This document shows, one piece after another, positions 18,207 through 27,838 of a DNA stretch of 58,911 bases. The stretch covers positions 1-58,911 of the forward strand of contig JAIRKE010000070.1 of the NCBI GenBank assembly GCA_031260295.1. The letters run 5' to 3'. A program made the position numbers and the translations under genes. How positions within the stretch are numbered: position 1 is the first letter of the stretch; every line of letters begins with the position of its first letter. A model generated the notes under the pieces. That model saw only the letters and a program-made list of their open reading frames with translations. It was not told where the DNA came from and ran no database searches. The DNA is from Azonexus sp. (GTDB lineage: Bacteria; Pseudomonadota; Gammaproteobacteria; Burkholderiales; Rhodocyclaceae).

Positions 18207-18796
18207 GCGCACAGCACCGCTAGCAGCCCGGCCGCGACCAGGCCGGCGAGCAGGGAGTCGCGCATGGCCCAGCGCGGCAGCGCCAGATGCAGCGATGCCG
18301 GCCCTTCGGCCGGCAACGCTGCATCCCAGAGCATGCGTCGCCAGGCGCCTTTTTCCTGCTCCGTTTGCAGCTTGTCGAGCACCAGCGACAGGCGGACGAC
18401 CAGGCGCTCGGTATCGAGGCCGAGGGCGCGGCAAGGCTGAAGCAGCCCCCACAGGGCGCTGACCAGGCCGTCGCGACCGAGGCGCTGGAATAGCCAGGCC
18501 AGACAGCCGAGCATGACGATCAGCCGCAAGGCATGCAGGTTGGCGTCGGCGATGCCTTCATAGGTTGGCGCCCAGGGCAGGTCGCTAAAGGCTTCGCCGG
18601 GCACGTTGTAGGTCAGGATCAGCCACAGCGTCAGCAGCAGCCAGCGGGCGCGGCGGAGCATATTCCACCACGGGCGCAGCAGGCCGCCGCCGGCCAGCAG
18701 CAGTACGGCCGCCAGCGCCAGCAAGCCGACATAGCCGAGGACTGGCAAGGCCAGCACGGCGGCCAGCCAGACGATCAGGGCACAGGATGGGTGCAA
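18203..18796 (-). CDS. EcfT/CbiQ-like membrane protein, no ATPase partner
   Basis: A 197-aa hydrophobic protein. TTG 18796 is preferred as start: GGGAG lies seven bases upstream and the product then begins MHPSCALIVWLAAVL, matching the usual start of CbiQ/EcfT-like proteins. The longer frame runs back through the hairpin at 18815-18840. Membrane segments are at about 7-25, 27-45, 50-70 and 100-118, then a cytoplasmic amphipathic helix, and a final helix at the C-terminus (LLAGLVAAGLLAVL). EcfT proteins are transmembrane scaffolds of ECF vitamin transporters, but no EcfA ATPases or S-component are nearby. It overlaps truA by four bases. Assignment is by topology and context. Confidence 0.6.
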   Translation of the reverse strand: MHPSCALIVWLAAVLALPVLGYVGLLALAAVLLLAGGGLLRPWWNMLRRARWLLLTLWLILTYNVPGEAFSDLPWAPTYEGIADANLHALRLIVMLGCLAWLFQRLGRDGLVSALWGLLQPCRALGLDTERLVVRLSLVLDKLQTEQEKGAWRRMLWDAALPAEGPASLHLALPRWAMRDSLLAGLVAAGLLAVLCA

Positions 18797-18814
18797 AAGC
18801 GGACTCCCAAAACA

Positions 18815-18840
18815 CACATGGCCCCTCGCGGGGCCATGTG
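18815..18840 (-). terminator. Hairpin downstream of fimV, partial terminator
   Basis: CACATGGCCCC (18815-18825) pairs with GGGGCCATGTG (18830-18840): an 11-bp perfect stem with a four-base loop. On the minus strand it is followed by TGTTTT. It sits right after the fimV stop and before the EcfT-like gene, so it may attenuate rather than fully end transcription. Confidence 0.6.
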
Positions 18841-18859
18841 CCGTTCGCAAGCCGCGATT

Positions 18860-21800
18860 CTACTCGCCTATGCGGGCCAGAACCGCCTTGGCCTGCTCGA
18901 CAAGCTCTGGCGAGCCTTCGGCCAGCACTTCCTGCAGCAACTCGCGGGCGCCCTCGAGATCGCCCATTTCTTCATAGGCCTTGGCCAGGTCGAACTTGGT
19001 GTTCACCTCTTCCCACTGCGTATCGCGGGCCGGCGCTGCGGGGGCCGATGCCGGAGCAGCAGCCAGGTCGAGATTGATCGAACCGATGTCGAACTCCGGC
19101 GGCACCATCGGCTCTCCGAGGAAGACCGAATCGGTCAGGCTGACGTCGAACTCGACGCCATCGGCATCGGTCGCCGGACTGAGCATGGTCTCGACCATTT
19201 TCTGGTCGTCGCGCCCGAAGTCGGCAACGAAGGGCTCGGGAGCAATCAAGGTCGCGTCGCCGAGTTCGCCGGACAGGGTGTCGATTTGCGCCGCCATGTC
19301 AAAACCGCCAGATACGGGGTTGACAGCGGTCGTCGCTACCGCGGCATCAAGATCGGCTGCTGGCCGGACCGATGCAGTCGCCTTCGCCGGCTCCTTTGCC
19401 TTCTCTTCGTCACCGACGAAAGTGCTGACCGCCACTTCCATGGGGAGGCCGATGTCATTCTTCTGCGGCGGCATGACCAGCGTACCGGCGGCCGAGAAAT
19501 CGTGACCGCCGCCATCATTGCTCCCGGACCGCGTTGCGGCCGACCCGCCGAAGGCAGAAGCAATCTTGTCGGAATCCCGGTCGGGCAGGCGCAGGTCGCC
19601 AACCACGGTCGCGGCCGCTTCCAGCGGCACGTCACCGGATATGTCGAAATCCAGGGCCACGTCGTCATCGCGGGTTGCCGCCGGCGTTTCCGTAACGGCG
19701 CCGAGCACTGGCCTCGCCCCGGCCTGGGGAACACCGAGATCGAAATCAAGACTGTTCAGATCGACCGGTTGTTCCTCAAACGGCTCCGGCTGCACCGTTG
19801 CCGGCGGCTCGGCCAATAGCGGCTGACCGAGCACCAGTGTGTCGCGCTCCTCTTCCTCCTCAACAGGGGCCGGTCTGCTCGGTTCGGCGGGGCCGCCCGC
19901 CGCAGCCATCTGCGCCAACGCGCCGGCCGCCATGGCTACCGTCGTCCGGCCGGTATCGGCAGGCGCCGCCGCCATCGGCGCATTGGCATCGAAGGCCGGG
20001 GCCTTGGCTGCAGCCCCCGAATACAGCGGATTCTGCGGATCGAGACTAGCGCCAAGGGTAGCCACCTTCTCCCACTCGGGGCCAGCGCCGCCGGTCTGCG
20101 CGTACAGCTCGCTGGCCAAGGTCTCGAACTGCTTGATGCTGCGCCGGTTGGCATAGATTTCCAGCAGCTTGACATGGATCGCCAGGCGTTGCGGATCCTT
20201 TTGCAGTGCTTCGAGCAGAATTTCCTCGGCCTGGGTGTCGCGGCCGTAGGCCATGTATACATCGGCCTCGGCAACCGGATCGACCTCGTCGGTATCGATG
20301 GTGCCCGGCCCGGTCTGGCTGAAGTCGCCGGTCTGCGGCGGCGCATTGCCGGTATCGATGCTCTGGCCGCCGGTCATGCGAAACACCGAGTTCGGGCCGA
20401 GACTGGAAAGGGCCGGCGTGGATGCGGCTTGCAAGGTCGAATCGTCGACGCGCCGACGGCGATAGAAGAAATAGCCGCCAGCCAGCAGGGCGGCAAGGGC
20501 GCCAGCGCCGCCGGCTAGCAGCAGCGGATCGCCGAAAACGGAATCGAGCAAATCAGGCTCGGGCTCGGGTTCCGGCTCTGGCGTCGGCGGCGGAGTCTTG
20601 GGCTTTGGTTGTTCCTTGGGTGGCTCCGGCGGCGCCACCGGGGCAACGACTTCCGGCGTCTCGGTGGTGGTATCGGGCATCGGCGCCGTTTCAGCGACCG
20701 GCGGCACTTCCTCTACCTTGGGCGGCTCGACGACCGGCGCCGACTCGACTGGTTTCGGCGGTTCAACAGGTTTTGCCGTTTCCTTCTGCGCCGCCTGTTG
20801 TTGCATCTCAGCCAGTTGTTGATTCTTGAACTCAAGCAATTTCTGGAGTTCGGCGACATTTCTCTCCAGCATTGCCACGCGCTCCTGTCCTTCCTTGAGC
20901 GCCTTGTCGCGGGCGATGCGGTCGGCCTCGGCCTCGGCGGCGGCCTTGCCGGCTGCCGCCGAGGCCGAGGCCGCGTCGGTACGAGCAACCTTGACCTGAT
21001 CCCTGGCTTGTTCGGCCGGCGGGGTCGTGTCTTCCACGCGCGGCTTGACCGTGCCCCCGCTGGTCTGGCTAGCATCCGCCTCGCTCGGCTGCTGTGCGGC
21101 GGCGGCCGCCGCCAGCTTCCGACGATAGGCGTTCCAATCGTTGGCCTGGGTGTTGAACACGCGCCTGGCCTCGGCCTCGGGAATGGCGGCAACGGTTTCC
21201 TGGTCGGGCAGGCCGATGATGGCACCCGCCCGCAGGCGGTTCATGTTGTTGCCGGAGAAAGCCTCGGGATTATGGCGGTACAGTCCCACCAGCATCTGTT
21301 CGAGGGAAACGCCCTCGTGCTGCATTTCGCTGGCGATCTTGCGCAGCGTGTCGCCCGGTTTGACGACCCGCGTCTGGCCGCTCGCCGCTCCACTCGCCAC
21401 ACCCTTGGGCGCTGTCTCGGCTACCCGCGCCGGCGTCGCCGATGGAGAAGAACCGCGCGGCATGATGGTGCCTGGATCCTCGCTAGCCGCGGCCGGCTTC
21501 GCGCTGCCGCCCCGAACCGTCTCGACGACGCGCGTATCGACCGCTGGCGCGCGCTGCTGCGCCTGCTTGACGACCACCTCCGGCGGATCGAGGAGGAAGG
21601 TGTATTCACGAACCAGACGCCCGGCCGGCCAATTCAACTCGACCAGGAAATCGAGGAAGGGCTCGTTGACCGGTTTCACCGAGCTGACCTTGACAACCGC
21701 TTGGCCACCCGGTCTTTTTTCGAGCGCGAAGTGCAAATCCTGCGGCACGTTGGCGTACTCGACGCCGGCCTGTCGGAATACCTCCGGCGGCGCCAGACGG

Positions 21801-21994
21801 GCCGTCATGCCGGACAACTCGTCGGGGCTGGCCGAGATCGCCAGCTCGGCGCGCAACGGCTGCCCCAAGCCTGAGAGGATGGTGATCTTCCCCAGGCCCG
21901 CCGCCTGAGCGAGCCACGGAGTCAGCGACAGACTGGACGCGACCGCGAGCGCAGCTGCGTGTTTCTTGAATTTTGAACAATTCGTTTCGTTCAC
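18860..21994 (-). CDS. fimV: FimV/HubP-family peptidoglycan-binding polar protein
   Basis: About 1044 aa. GTG 21994 is chosen because AGGG lies seven bases before it; TTG 22030 is the alternative. A signal-like N-terminus ends at AQAAGLG, followed by the FimV N-terminal domain (GQPLRAELAISASPDE). A LysM-type motif is near RVVKPGDTLRKIASEM, with coiled coil about 350-420, a Pro/Glu-rich linker, a transmembrane helix (LLLAGGAGALAALLAGGYFF), a long acidic cytoplasmic part with TPR-like helices, and a C-terminal FimV domain (KFDLAKAYEEMGDLEGAREL). It organises the cell pole and type IV pili. Location beside asd and truA is conserved. Confidence 0.9.
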   Translation of the reverse strand: MNETNCSKFKKHAAALAVASSLSLTPWLAQAAGLGKITILSGLGQPLRAELAISASPDELSGMTARLAPPEVFRQAGVEYANVPQDLHFALEKRPGGQAVVKVSSVKPVNEPFLDFLVELNWPAGRLVREYTFLLDPPEVVVKQAQQRAPAVDTRVVETVRGGSAKPAAASEDPGTIMPRGSSPSATPARVAETAPKGVASGAASGQTRVVKPGDTLRKIASEMQHEGVSLEQMLVGLYRHNPEAFSGNNMNRLRAGAIIGLPDQETVAAIPEAEARRVFNTQANDWNAYRRKLAAAAAAQQPSEADASQTSGGTVKPRVEDTTPPAEQARDQVKVARTDAASASAAAGKAAAEAEADRIARDKALKEGQERVAMLERNVAELQKLLEFKNQQLAEMQQQAAQKETAKPVEPPKPVESAPVVEPPKVEEVPPVAETAPMPDTTTETPEVVAPVAPPEPPKEQPKPKTPPPTPEPEPEPEPDLLDSVFGDPLLLAGGAGALAALLAGGYFFYRRRRVDDSTLQAASTPALSSLGPNSVFRMTGGQSIDTGNAPPQTGDFSQTGPGTIDTDEVDPVAEADVYMAYGRDTQAEEILLEALQKDPQRLAIHVKLLEIYANRRSIKQFETLASELYAQTGGAGPEWEKVATLGASLDPQNPLYSGAAAKAPAFDANAPMAAAPADTGRTTVAMAAGALAQMAAAGGPAEPSRPAPVEEEEERDTLVLGQPLLAEPPATVQPEPFEEQPVDLNSLDFDLGVPQAGARPVLGAVTETPAATRDDDVALDFDISGDVPLEAAATVVGDLRLPDRDSDKIASAFGGSAATRSGSNDGGGHDFSAAGTLVMPPQKNDIGLPMEVAVSTFVGDEEKAKEPAKATASVRPAADLDAAVATTAVNPVSGGFDMAAQIDTLSGELGDATLIAPEPFVADFGRDDQKMVETMLSPATDADGVEFDVSLTDSVFLGEPMVPPEFDIGSINLDLAAAPASAPAAPARDTQWEEVNTKFDLAKAYEEMGDLEGARELLQEVLAEGSPELVEQAKAVLARIGE

Positions 21995-22105
21995 AGCGAA
22001 ACCCTGAGCGTCGGTTTTTAGGACTTTCAAATTAACATCATGGACTTAGCAAAGCAAGCTAAACCCGCTTCTCAAACACGGTTTTTTGCATATTGCCAAC
22101 AAACG

Positions 22106-22133
22106 AAAAAACGGGGCCGAAACCCCGGTTTTT
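22106..22133 (-). terminator. Rho-independent terminator after asd
   Basis: CGGGG (22112-22116) and CCCCG (22123-22127) flank a six-base loop. An A-run (22106-22111) lies on one side and a T-run (22129-22133) on the other, so on the minus strand a GC stem is followed by TTTTTT. It sits just beyond the asd stop codon and may work in both directions, so fimV likely has its own promoter. Confidence 0.75.
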
Positions 22134-22150
22134 GGATCCGGCGCAAGCAT

Positions 22151-23284
22151 TCAGGCATCGAGCAGGATGCGCAGCATGCGCCGCAGCGGCTCGGCGGCGC
22201 CCCACAGCAGTTGATCGCCGCAGGTGAAGGCAGCGAGATACTCCGGCCCCATCGCCATCTTGTGCAGACGGCCGACCGGCACGGTCAGCGTGCCGGTGAC
22301 AGCGGCGGGCGTCAGTTCGCGTTCGGAAATCTCGCGCTCGTTGGGCACGACCTTGGCCCAGGGATTGGCCTTGGCCAGCATGTCGCTGATCTCGTCGAGC
22401 GGCACATCCTTCTTCAGCTTGATGGTCAGCGCCTGGCTATGGCAGCGCATGGCGCCGATGCGCACGCACAGACCATCGATGGGGATCGAGCCGGCGCTAC
22501 GGAAGGCCGGCTTGCCGAGAATCTTGTTGCATTCGGCGCCGCCCTTCCATTCTTCCTTCGACTGGCCGTGCTCGACCGGCACGTCGATCCAGGGGATCAA
22601 GGAACCCGCCAGCGGCGTATTGCGGAAATTCTTCTTCGGGAAGGCGTCGGAACGGATGGTCTCGGCAACCTTGCGATCGATGTCGAGGATGGCCGAAGCC
22701 GGGTCGGCCAGCAAATCCTTGACCGAATCATGGATGACACCCATTTGCGCGATCAGTTCGCGCATGTTTTGCGCGCCGGCACCGGAAGCCGCCTGGTAGG
22801 TCATCGACGTCGCCCACTCAACCAGATCGTTCTGGAACAGGCCGCCAAGACCCATCAGCATCAGCGAGACGGTGCAGTTGCCGCCGATCCAGTTCTTGCC
22901 GCCCTTGGCCAGCGCATCCCTGATCACGTTCATGTTGACCGGGTCGAGGACGATCACCGCGTCGTCGGCCATGCGTAGCGCCGAGGCAGCGTCGATCCAG
23001 TGGCCGTGCCAACCGGCGGCGCGCAGTTTGGGGAAGACTTCCTTGGTGTAGTCGCCGCCCTGGCAAGTGATGATGATTTCGCAGGCCTTCAACGCATCAA
23101 TGTTGGCCGCATCCAGCAAGGGCAGCGACGCTTCCTTGCCGCCAAACGCCGGCGCCTTGCTACCGGCGGCGGAAGTGGAGAAATAAACCGGATCGATATG
23201 GGCGAAATCGCCCTCCTCGACCATGCGCTGCATCAGCACCGAACCGACCATGCCGCGCCAACCGACCAGACCAACCTTCTTCAT
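22151..23284 (-). CDS. asd: Aspartate-semialdehyde dehydrogenase
   Basis: A 377-aa enzyme from ATG 23284 ([17 protein letters not shown]), preceded by AGAGGAAG. The Rossmann nucleotide motif is GWRGMVGS. The catalytic cysteine is C137 in [17 protein letters not shown], and the substrate Arg and His are in the [15 protein letters not shown] region. It makes aspartate semialdehyde for lysine, threonine, methionine and diaminopimelate. It follows leuB by 52 bases in the leuCDB-asd order common to betaproteobacteria. dapA, the next lysine-branch gene, is at 38794. Confidence 0.96.
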   Translation of the reverse strand: MKKVGLVGWRGMVGSVLMQRMVEEGDFAHIDPVYFSTSAAGSKAPAFGGKEASLPLLDAANIDALKACEIIITCQGGDYTKEVFPKLRAAGWHGHWIDAASALRMADDAVIVLDPVNMNVIRDALAKGGKNWIGGNCTVSLMLMGLGGLFQNDLVEWATSMTYQAASGAGAQNMRELIAQMGVIHDSVKDLLADPASAILDIDRKVAETIRSDAFPKKNFRNTPLAGSLIPWIDVPVEHGQSKEEWKGGAECNKILGKPAFRSAGSIPIDGLCVRIGAMRCHSQALTIKLKKDVPLDEISDMLAKANPWAKVVPNEREISERELTPAAVTGTLTVPVGRLHKMAMGPEYLAAFTCGDQLLWGAAEPLRRMLRILLDA

Positions 23285-23336
23285 GACTTCCTCTCCAAGT
23301 GAACCCAATGATTAACGCACAAACCCCACGATCCGT

Positions 23337-24392
23337 TTACCCCAGCGCCGCCAAAACGGCATCGCCCATTTCCTTCGTGCCGACCTTGTTGGTGCCGCGC
23401 TCGTAGATGTCGCCGGTACGATAGCCCTGCGCCAGCACCGTTTTGACGGCGTTTTCGACGCACAGCGCCTCGGCTTCCAGGCCGAAGGTGTAGCGCAGCA
23501 TCATCGCCGCCGACAGGATGGTGGCCAGCGGATTGGCCACACCCTGACCGGCGATGTCCGGCGCCGAACCGTGCGAAGGTTCGTACAGGCCCTTGTTCTT
23601 GTCATCGAGCGAGGCCGACGGCAGCATACCGATCGAACCGGTCAGCATCGACGCCTCGTCGGACAAAATGTCGCCGAACATGTTGCCGGTGACCATCACG
23701 TCGAACTGCTTGGGCGCCTTGACCAGTTGCATCGCGGCGTTGTCGACCAGCATGTGGCTGAGTTCGACGTCCGGATAGTCGTGGGCAATCTCGATCATCA
23801 CGTCGCGCCACAACTGGGTGCATTCGAGCACGTTCATCTTGTCCACCGAGCACAACTTTTTGTTGCGCTTTTGCGCGGCCTGGAAGGCGACATGGCCGAT
23901 GCGACGGATTTCCGACTCGCTGTAGACCATGGTGTTGAAGCCGATGCGCTCGCCGTTCTCCTCGCGCACGCCGCGCGGCTGGCCGAAATAGATGTCGCCG
24001 GTCAGTTCGCGGACGATCAGAATATCCAGCCCGGCGACGATTTCCGGCTTCAGCGTCGAGGCATTGGCCAGTTCCGGGTAAAGGATGGCCGGGCGCAGAT
24101 TGGCGAACAGGTTCAGATCCTTGCGGATGCCGAGCAAACCACGCTCCGGCCGCTTCTCACGCGGCAGCGCGTCCCACTGGGGGCCGCCGACGGCGCCGAG
24201 CAGCACCGCATCGGCCTCGCGCGCCAGCCTGCGGGTCGCCTCGGGATAGGGATCGCCGGCCGCATCGACGGCGCAACCACCGAGCAGCGCCTCTTCCATC
24301 TCGAACTTGAGGCCCAGCGCCTTCAACACACACACCGCCTCAGCTGTGATTTCCGGACCGATGCCGTCGCCCGGCAGAACACAAATTTTCAT
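23337..24392 (-). CDS. leuB: 3-isopropylmalate dehydrogenase
   Basis: A 351-aa dehydrogenase from ATG 24392 ([15 protein letters not shown]) with AGGAG upstream (TTG one codon earlier is not needed). Catalytic features include the [12 protein letters not shown] loop, the [14 protein letters not shown] arginine-rich substrate site, the [13 protein letters not shown] segment, and the NAD-binding [18 protein letters not shown]. It oxidises and decarboxylates 3-isopropylmalate in leucine synthesis. A 126-base gap and a two-gene insertion separate it from leuD. Confidence 0.96.
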   Translation of the reverse strand: MKICVLPGDGIGPEITAEAVCVLKALGLKFEMEEALLGGCAVDAAGDPYPEATRRLAREADAVLLGAVGGPQWDALPREKRPERGLLGIRKDLNLFANLRPAILYPELANASTLKPEIVAGLDILIVRELTGDIYFGQPRGVREENGERIGFNTMVYSESEIRRIGHVAFQAAQKRNKKLCSVDKMNVLECTQLWRDVMIEIAHDYPDVELSHMLVDNAAMQLVKAPKQFDVMVTGNMFGDILSDEASMLTGSIGMLPSASLDDKNKGLYEPSHGSAPDIAGQGVANPLATILSAAMMLRYTFGLEAEALCVENAVKTVLAQGYRTGDIYERGTNKVGTKEMGDAVLAALG

Positions 24393-24522
24393 CAAATATC
24401 TCCTGGGTTAAACGGTGTGTTGGCGCGACTGACTAGAACAACTATAGAGGCCAGCATTTATCAATAGAGCATGCAGATTGGGAGAAGCGCAACGATGCCC
24501 AACATGAAGCCCAACCTACGCG

Positions 24523-24996
24523 CTACGGGGTCATCACGCATTGCATTGTGGGAACACTAGCCTTGCCTCGTATTTTGTTGAAAACGATGGTGGCCGAAAA
24601 AACGTCTTCTTCCGCCGAATGAGCAATACGCACAGCGCATTGCCCGGATTGGCAGTTGCCCTTGATCACGTTTTTCCCGTGGTTCAGGTTCGACATCCAC
24701 ATGGCCAGCATGTCTTTCACGGTTGCTTTTTGCGGCCCATAGTGCCCTTGGCAGGAAGAGCGCGCGGGGAGCTCGGCGTTGGACACTGCAAACAATGCAC
24801 GTAGCGCCTCGGTTGTCGCATCAGGGTCATGGTCGTTCAGTTCTCCTTCCGCCTGCCCAGGGCGGTCAAGAAGCCTGCTGGCAGTCTCATAGGGCATTTC
24901 AGGCTTGACCGGCTCATCTTTTGCCAGCACCGGGCCTGTTGCCGCAACGACCAGTGTACTAGTCACCCAAAATGAAACCCAGCGAAGCCTTCTCAT
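24523..24996 (-). CDS. Exported Cys-rich protein, candidate immunity partner
   Basis: A 157-aa protein with an N-terminal signal peptide (MRRLRWVSFWVTSTLVVAAT to VLAKDEP). The mature part carries four cysteines (SSCQGHYG, GNCQSGQCAV, MQCVMTP), fitting a disulfide-stabilised periplasmic domain. Its ATG overlaps the end of the amidase-like gene by four bases, so the pair is coexpressed with the amidase first. An enzyme followed by an exported small partner is the layout of type VI amidase effectors and their immunity proteins (Tae/Tai). I cannot name the family. Visibly lower GC than flanking leu genes. Confidence 0.55.
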   Translation of the reverse strand: MRRLRWVSFWVTSTLVVAATGPVLAKDEPVKPEMPYETASRLLDRPGQAEGELNDHDPDATTEALRALFAVSNAELPARSSCQGHYGPQKATVKDMLAMWMSNLNHGKNVIKGNCQSGQCAVRIAHSAEEDVFSATIVFNKIRGKASVPTMQCVMTP

Positions 24997-25469
24997 GGGG
25001 CCACCCCAAAGAACAGGGAAATATCCTGGCCGCCATAGCTGCGCTTGAATTTGTTATGAAATGCTTCGACCGACTGATCGGCGACAACTTGGCTCTGGCT
25101 GTTGGAGAAGTTGAATACTTGGCCGCCAAAGTGAATTCCGACATGCTTTCTAGGGTGGTTGGCCATGACGCCATTCCGGACATTGGCCGCCGAGGTTACG
25201 AAGATGAGCAGTCCATCGGCAAAGACGGGCTTGTCCTCCCACTCGCCTTTGGACACTAACCGGTTATAAAGCTCATCGCAACGAATGGAAGCGCCGGTCT
25301 TTCGGGTTTCCCATGCCATATCGCCGCACAGCATACCCAATTGAATGCCCAAGGCATGACTCACGAAATGGGCGCAATGGTTCTGCGTCGGCGTCGAAAA
25401 CCCATTGCTGCAAATATCACCAATGGATTTCCCTACATAGTCCCGAAGAGATACCAGTGTTGTAGCCAT
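24993..25469 (-). CDS. NlpC/P60- or CHAP-like amidase domain protein, possible antibacterial effector
   Basis: A 158-aa protein without a signal peptide. The likely nucleophile is Cys32 in QNHCAHFVSHALGIQLG, a pattern matching papain-like (NlpC/P60 or CHAP) peptidoglycan amidases, with a candidate catalytic His109 in KHVGIHFGGQVFNFSN. Three further cysteines (20, 48, 64) are present. AGGAG precedes the ATG by five bases. Lacking export signals and paired with an exported partner, it resembles a T6SS-type amidase effector, but no T6SS genes are in the window. It interrupts the leuD-leuB junction. The enzyme class is inferred from motif spacing. Confidence 0.55.
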   Translation of the reverse strand: MATTLVSLRDYVGKSIGDICSNGFSTPTQNHCAHFVSHALGIQLGMLCGDMAWETRKTGASIRCDELYNRLVSKGEWEDKPVFADGLLIFVTSAANVRNGVMANHPRKHVGIHFGGQVFNFSNSQSQVVADQSVEAFHNKFKRSYGGQDISLFFGVAP

Positions 25470-25527
25470 ATATTCTCCTGTAGGTGTCTTGGATCAATGA
25501 AACGATAGGCAAGCAAATTTCCAACTC

Positions 25528-26169
25528 TTATTGTGCAAACAGCCAAGGCTGTTCAACCCTGCGCTTCTCCTCGAAGGCCTTGATTTTGTCGGCGTGGCGC
25601 AAGGTCAAACCGATGTCATCCCAACCATTCAGCAAACACTCCTTGCGGAAGGCGTCGATCACAAACGGTATGCCGTGGCCGTCCGGGCGGACTACCGCTT
25701 GCGCCGGCAGGTCGACGACCAGCTTGTAGCCGGGCGTCGTCTCGATCTGGCGGAACAGCGCCTCGATTTCGCCGGCCGGCAGCACGATGGGCAACACGCC
25801 GTTCTTGAAGCAGTTGTTGAAGAAAATATCGGCGAAGGATTCGGCCAAAATGGCCTTGAAGCCGAAATCGAGCAGCGCCCAGGGCGCGTGTTCGCGTGAG
25901 CTGCCGCAGCCGAAATTGGCGCGGGTCAGCAGGATTTCGGCCCCCTGGTAGCGCGGCTGGTTGAGCACGAAATTGGGATTTTTCGGGCGACCCGTGCAAT
26001 CCTGTCCCGGTTGCCCGACATCCATATAGCGCCATTCGTCGAAGGCGTTGGGGCCGAAGCCGGAGCGCTTGATCGACTTCAAGAATTGCTTGGGGATGAT
26101 GGCGTCTGTGTCGACGTTATTGCGGTCGAGCGGCGCGACCAGCCCATCCAGACGAACAAATTTTTCCAT
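25528..26169 (-). CDS. leuD: 3-isopropylmalate dehydratase small subunit
   Basis: A 213-aa protein from ATG 26169 ([20 protein letters not shown]); the longer frame upstream covers the neighbouring lipoprotein. Conserved motifs: [30 protein letters not shown], and [13 protein letters not shown]. It forms the swivelling domain of isopropylmalate isomerase with LeuC. The ATG overlaps the lipoprotein stop by one base (TAATG), so the three genes are closely coupled. Confidence 0.96.
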   Translation of the reverse strand: MEKFVRLDGLVAPLDRNNVDTDAIIPKQFLKSIKRSGFGPNAFDEWRYMDVGQPGQDCTGRPKNPNFVLNQPRYQGAEILLTRANFGCGSSREHAPWALLDFGFKAILAESFADIFFNNCFKNGVLPIVLPAGEIEALFRQIETTPGYKLVVDLPAQAVVRPDGHGIPFVIDAFRKECLLNGWDDIGLTLRHADKIKAFEEKRRVEQPWLFAQ

Positions 26170-26387
26170 TATTCCACCGCCCTCTGTACGGCCTCGCCGC
26201 TCTTTTTCAATGCTTCGCCCACGGCTTCGCCGCCCTTCTTGACCGCCTGGCCGACGGCCTCGCCGCCTTTGTGCAGGGCTTCGCCGGTTTTTTCGACGCC
26301 GATCTCGGCATCCTTCTTGACGCCCTCCGCCGTGTTGCAGGCGGTCAGGCCCAGCGCCAGCAGGAGAATGGCTATGCGACCAATCAT
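26169..26387 (-). CDS. Entericidin-like small lipoprotein
   Basis: A 72-aa lipoprotein. ATG 26387 is chosen for the AGGAG seven bases before it; GTG 26402, overlapping the leuC stop, is possible. Signal [17 protein letters not shown] ends in a lipobox with lipidated Cys17. The mature part is one long amphipathic helix with repeated GEAVG, KKGGEAV, KKSGEAV blocks. This matches the entericidin-type proteins often found between leuC and leuD in betaproteobacteria. Its role in the leu operon is unknown. Confidence 0.75.
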   Translation of the reverse strand: MIGRIAILLLALGLTACNTAEGVKKDAEIGVEKTGEALHKGGEAVGQAVKKGGEAVGEALKKSGEAVQRAVE

Positions 26388-26398
26388 CACGGCTCTCC

Positions 26399-27805
26399 TC
26401 ACAAAACTTCGCGCACGTCGGCAAAGCGGCCGGCAACCGCCGCCGCCGCCGCCATCGCCGGACTGAGCAGATGGGTGCGCCCACCCGATCCCTGCCGCCC
26501 TTCAAAATTGCGGTTGGAGGTCGAGGCGCAGCGCTCGCCCGGCTCCAGACGGTCGGCATTCATCGCCAGACACATGGAGCAGCCCGGCTCGCGCCATTCA
26601 AAACCGGCGGCGATGAAAATCTTGTCCAGCCCCTCGGCCTCGGCCTGCCGTTTGACCAGCCCGGAACCCGGCACGGCCAGCGCCAGCTTGACGTTGGCCG
26701 CTATGTGGCGGCCCTTGAGCACGACCGCCGCCTGGCGCAGATCCTCGATGCGGGAGTTGGTGCAGGAGCCGATGAACACCTTGTCGATGGCGATTTTCTG
26801 CATCGGCGTATTGGGCGAGAGGCCCATGTATTGCAGGGCGCGTTCTATACCCTCGCGCCTGACTGGATCGGACTCTTTCGCCGGGTCGGGCACCAGGCCA
26901 TCGATCGCGACGACCATTTCGGGCGAGGTGCCCCAGGTGACTTGCGGCCGGATATCCTCGGCGCGCAGGGTAATAGTGCGGTCAAAGTGAGCGCCAGCAT
27001 CGGAATGCAGCGTGCGCCAATAGGCCACGGCTTTATCCCAGATTTCGCCCGTCGGCGAGAAGGGACGGCCCTTCAAATAATTGATGGTCGTGTCGTCGAC
27101 GGCGACGAAGCCCATCCGTGCGCCGCCTTCGATGGCCATATTGCACAGGGTCATGCGCCCTTCCATCGACAGGCCGCGAATGGCGCTGCCGGCGAACTCG
27201 ATGGCGTAGCCGGTGCCGCCCGCCGTGCCGATGACGCCGATGATCGCCAGGGCCACGTCCTTGGCGGTGACGCCCTTGCCGAGCTTGCCGTCGACAGCAA
27301 TCAGCATGGTTTTGGATTTTTTCTGCAACAGGCATTGCGTCGCCAGCACGTGCTCAACCTCGGAAGTGCCGATGCCGTGTGCCAGGCAGGCGAACGCGCC
27401 GTGCGTCGAGGTATGCGAATCGCCGCAGACGACGGTCATGCCCGGCAGCGTCGCTCCATTTTCCGGCCCGACAACGTGCACGATGCCCTGCCGGGGATCG
27501 CGGAAGGGGAAGTAGGCCAGCGCTCCGACGCTCTTGATGTTGGCGTCGAGCGTCTCGACCTGCTGGCGTGACACCGGGTCTTTGATGCCCTCGTCCCAAT
27601 GGTCGGTCGGCGTGTTGTGGTCGGCCGTGGCGACGATGGAACTGATCCGCCACGGTTTGCGGCCGGCCATTTTCAGGCCCTCGAAGGCCTGCGGACTGGT
27701 CACCTCATGCACCAGATGCCGGTCGATATAGAGCAAGGCCGTGCCGTCGGGTTCCTGATGGACGACGTGGTTTTCCCAAAGCTTGTCGTAAAGTGTCTGC
27801 GCCAT
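26399..27805 (-). CDS. leuC: 3-isopropylmalate dehydratase large subunit
   Basis: A 468-aa aconitase-family protein. Three cysteines for the [4Fe-4S] cluster are in [14 protein letters not shown] and [13 protein letters not shown]. Other signatures are [15 protein letters not shown] and [22 protein letters not shown] C-terminal sequence. It isomerises 2- to 3-isopropylmalate with LeuD. It is first of the leu block here, 33 bases after an MFS gene read in the same direction. Confidence 0.96.
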   Translation of the reverse strand: MAQTLYDKLWENHVVHQEPDGTALLYIDRHLVHEVTSPQAFEGLKMAGRKPWRISSIVATADHNTPTDHWDEGIKDPVSRQQVETLDANIKSVGALAYFPFRDPRQGIVHVVGPENGATLPGMTVVCGDSHTSTHGAFACLAHGIGTSEVEHVLATQCLLQKKSKTMLIAVDGKLGKGVTAKDVALAIIGVIGTAGGTGYAIEFAGSAIRGLSMEGRMTLCNMAIEGGARMGFVAVDDTTINYLKGRPFSPTGEIWDKAVAYWRTLHSDAGAHFDRTITLRAEDIRPQVTWGTSPEMVVAIDGLVPDPAKESDPVRREGIERALQYMGLSPNTPMQKIAIDKVFIGSCTNSRIEDLRQAAVVLKGRHIAANVKLALAVPGSGLVKRQAEAEGLDKIFIAAGFEWREPGCSMCLAMNADRLEPGERCASTSNRNFEGRQGSGGRTHLLSPAMAAAAAVAGRFADVREVL

Positions 27806-27838
27806 GAAATGCTGTATGAGAGGCCGTAAAACAACAAA

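Noticed and set aside
22106..22133. Riboswitch upstream of fimV
   Set aside because: The element is a simple terminator hairpin of asd; no aptamer-like structure was recognised.
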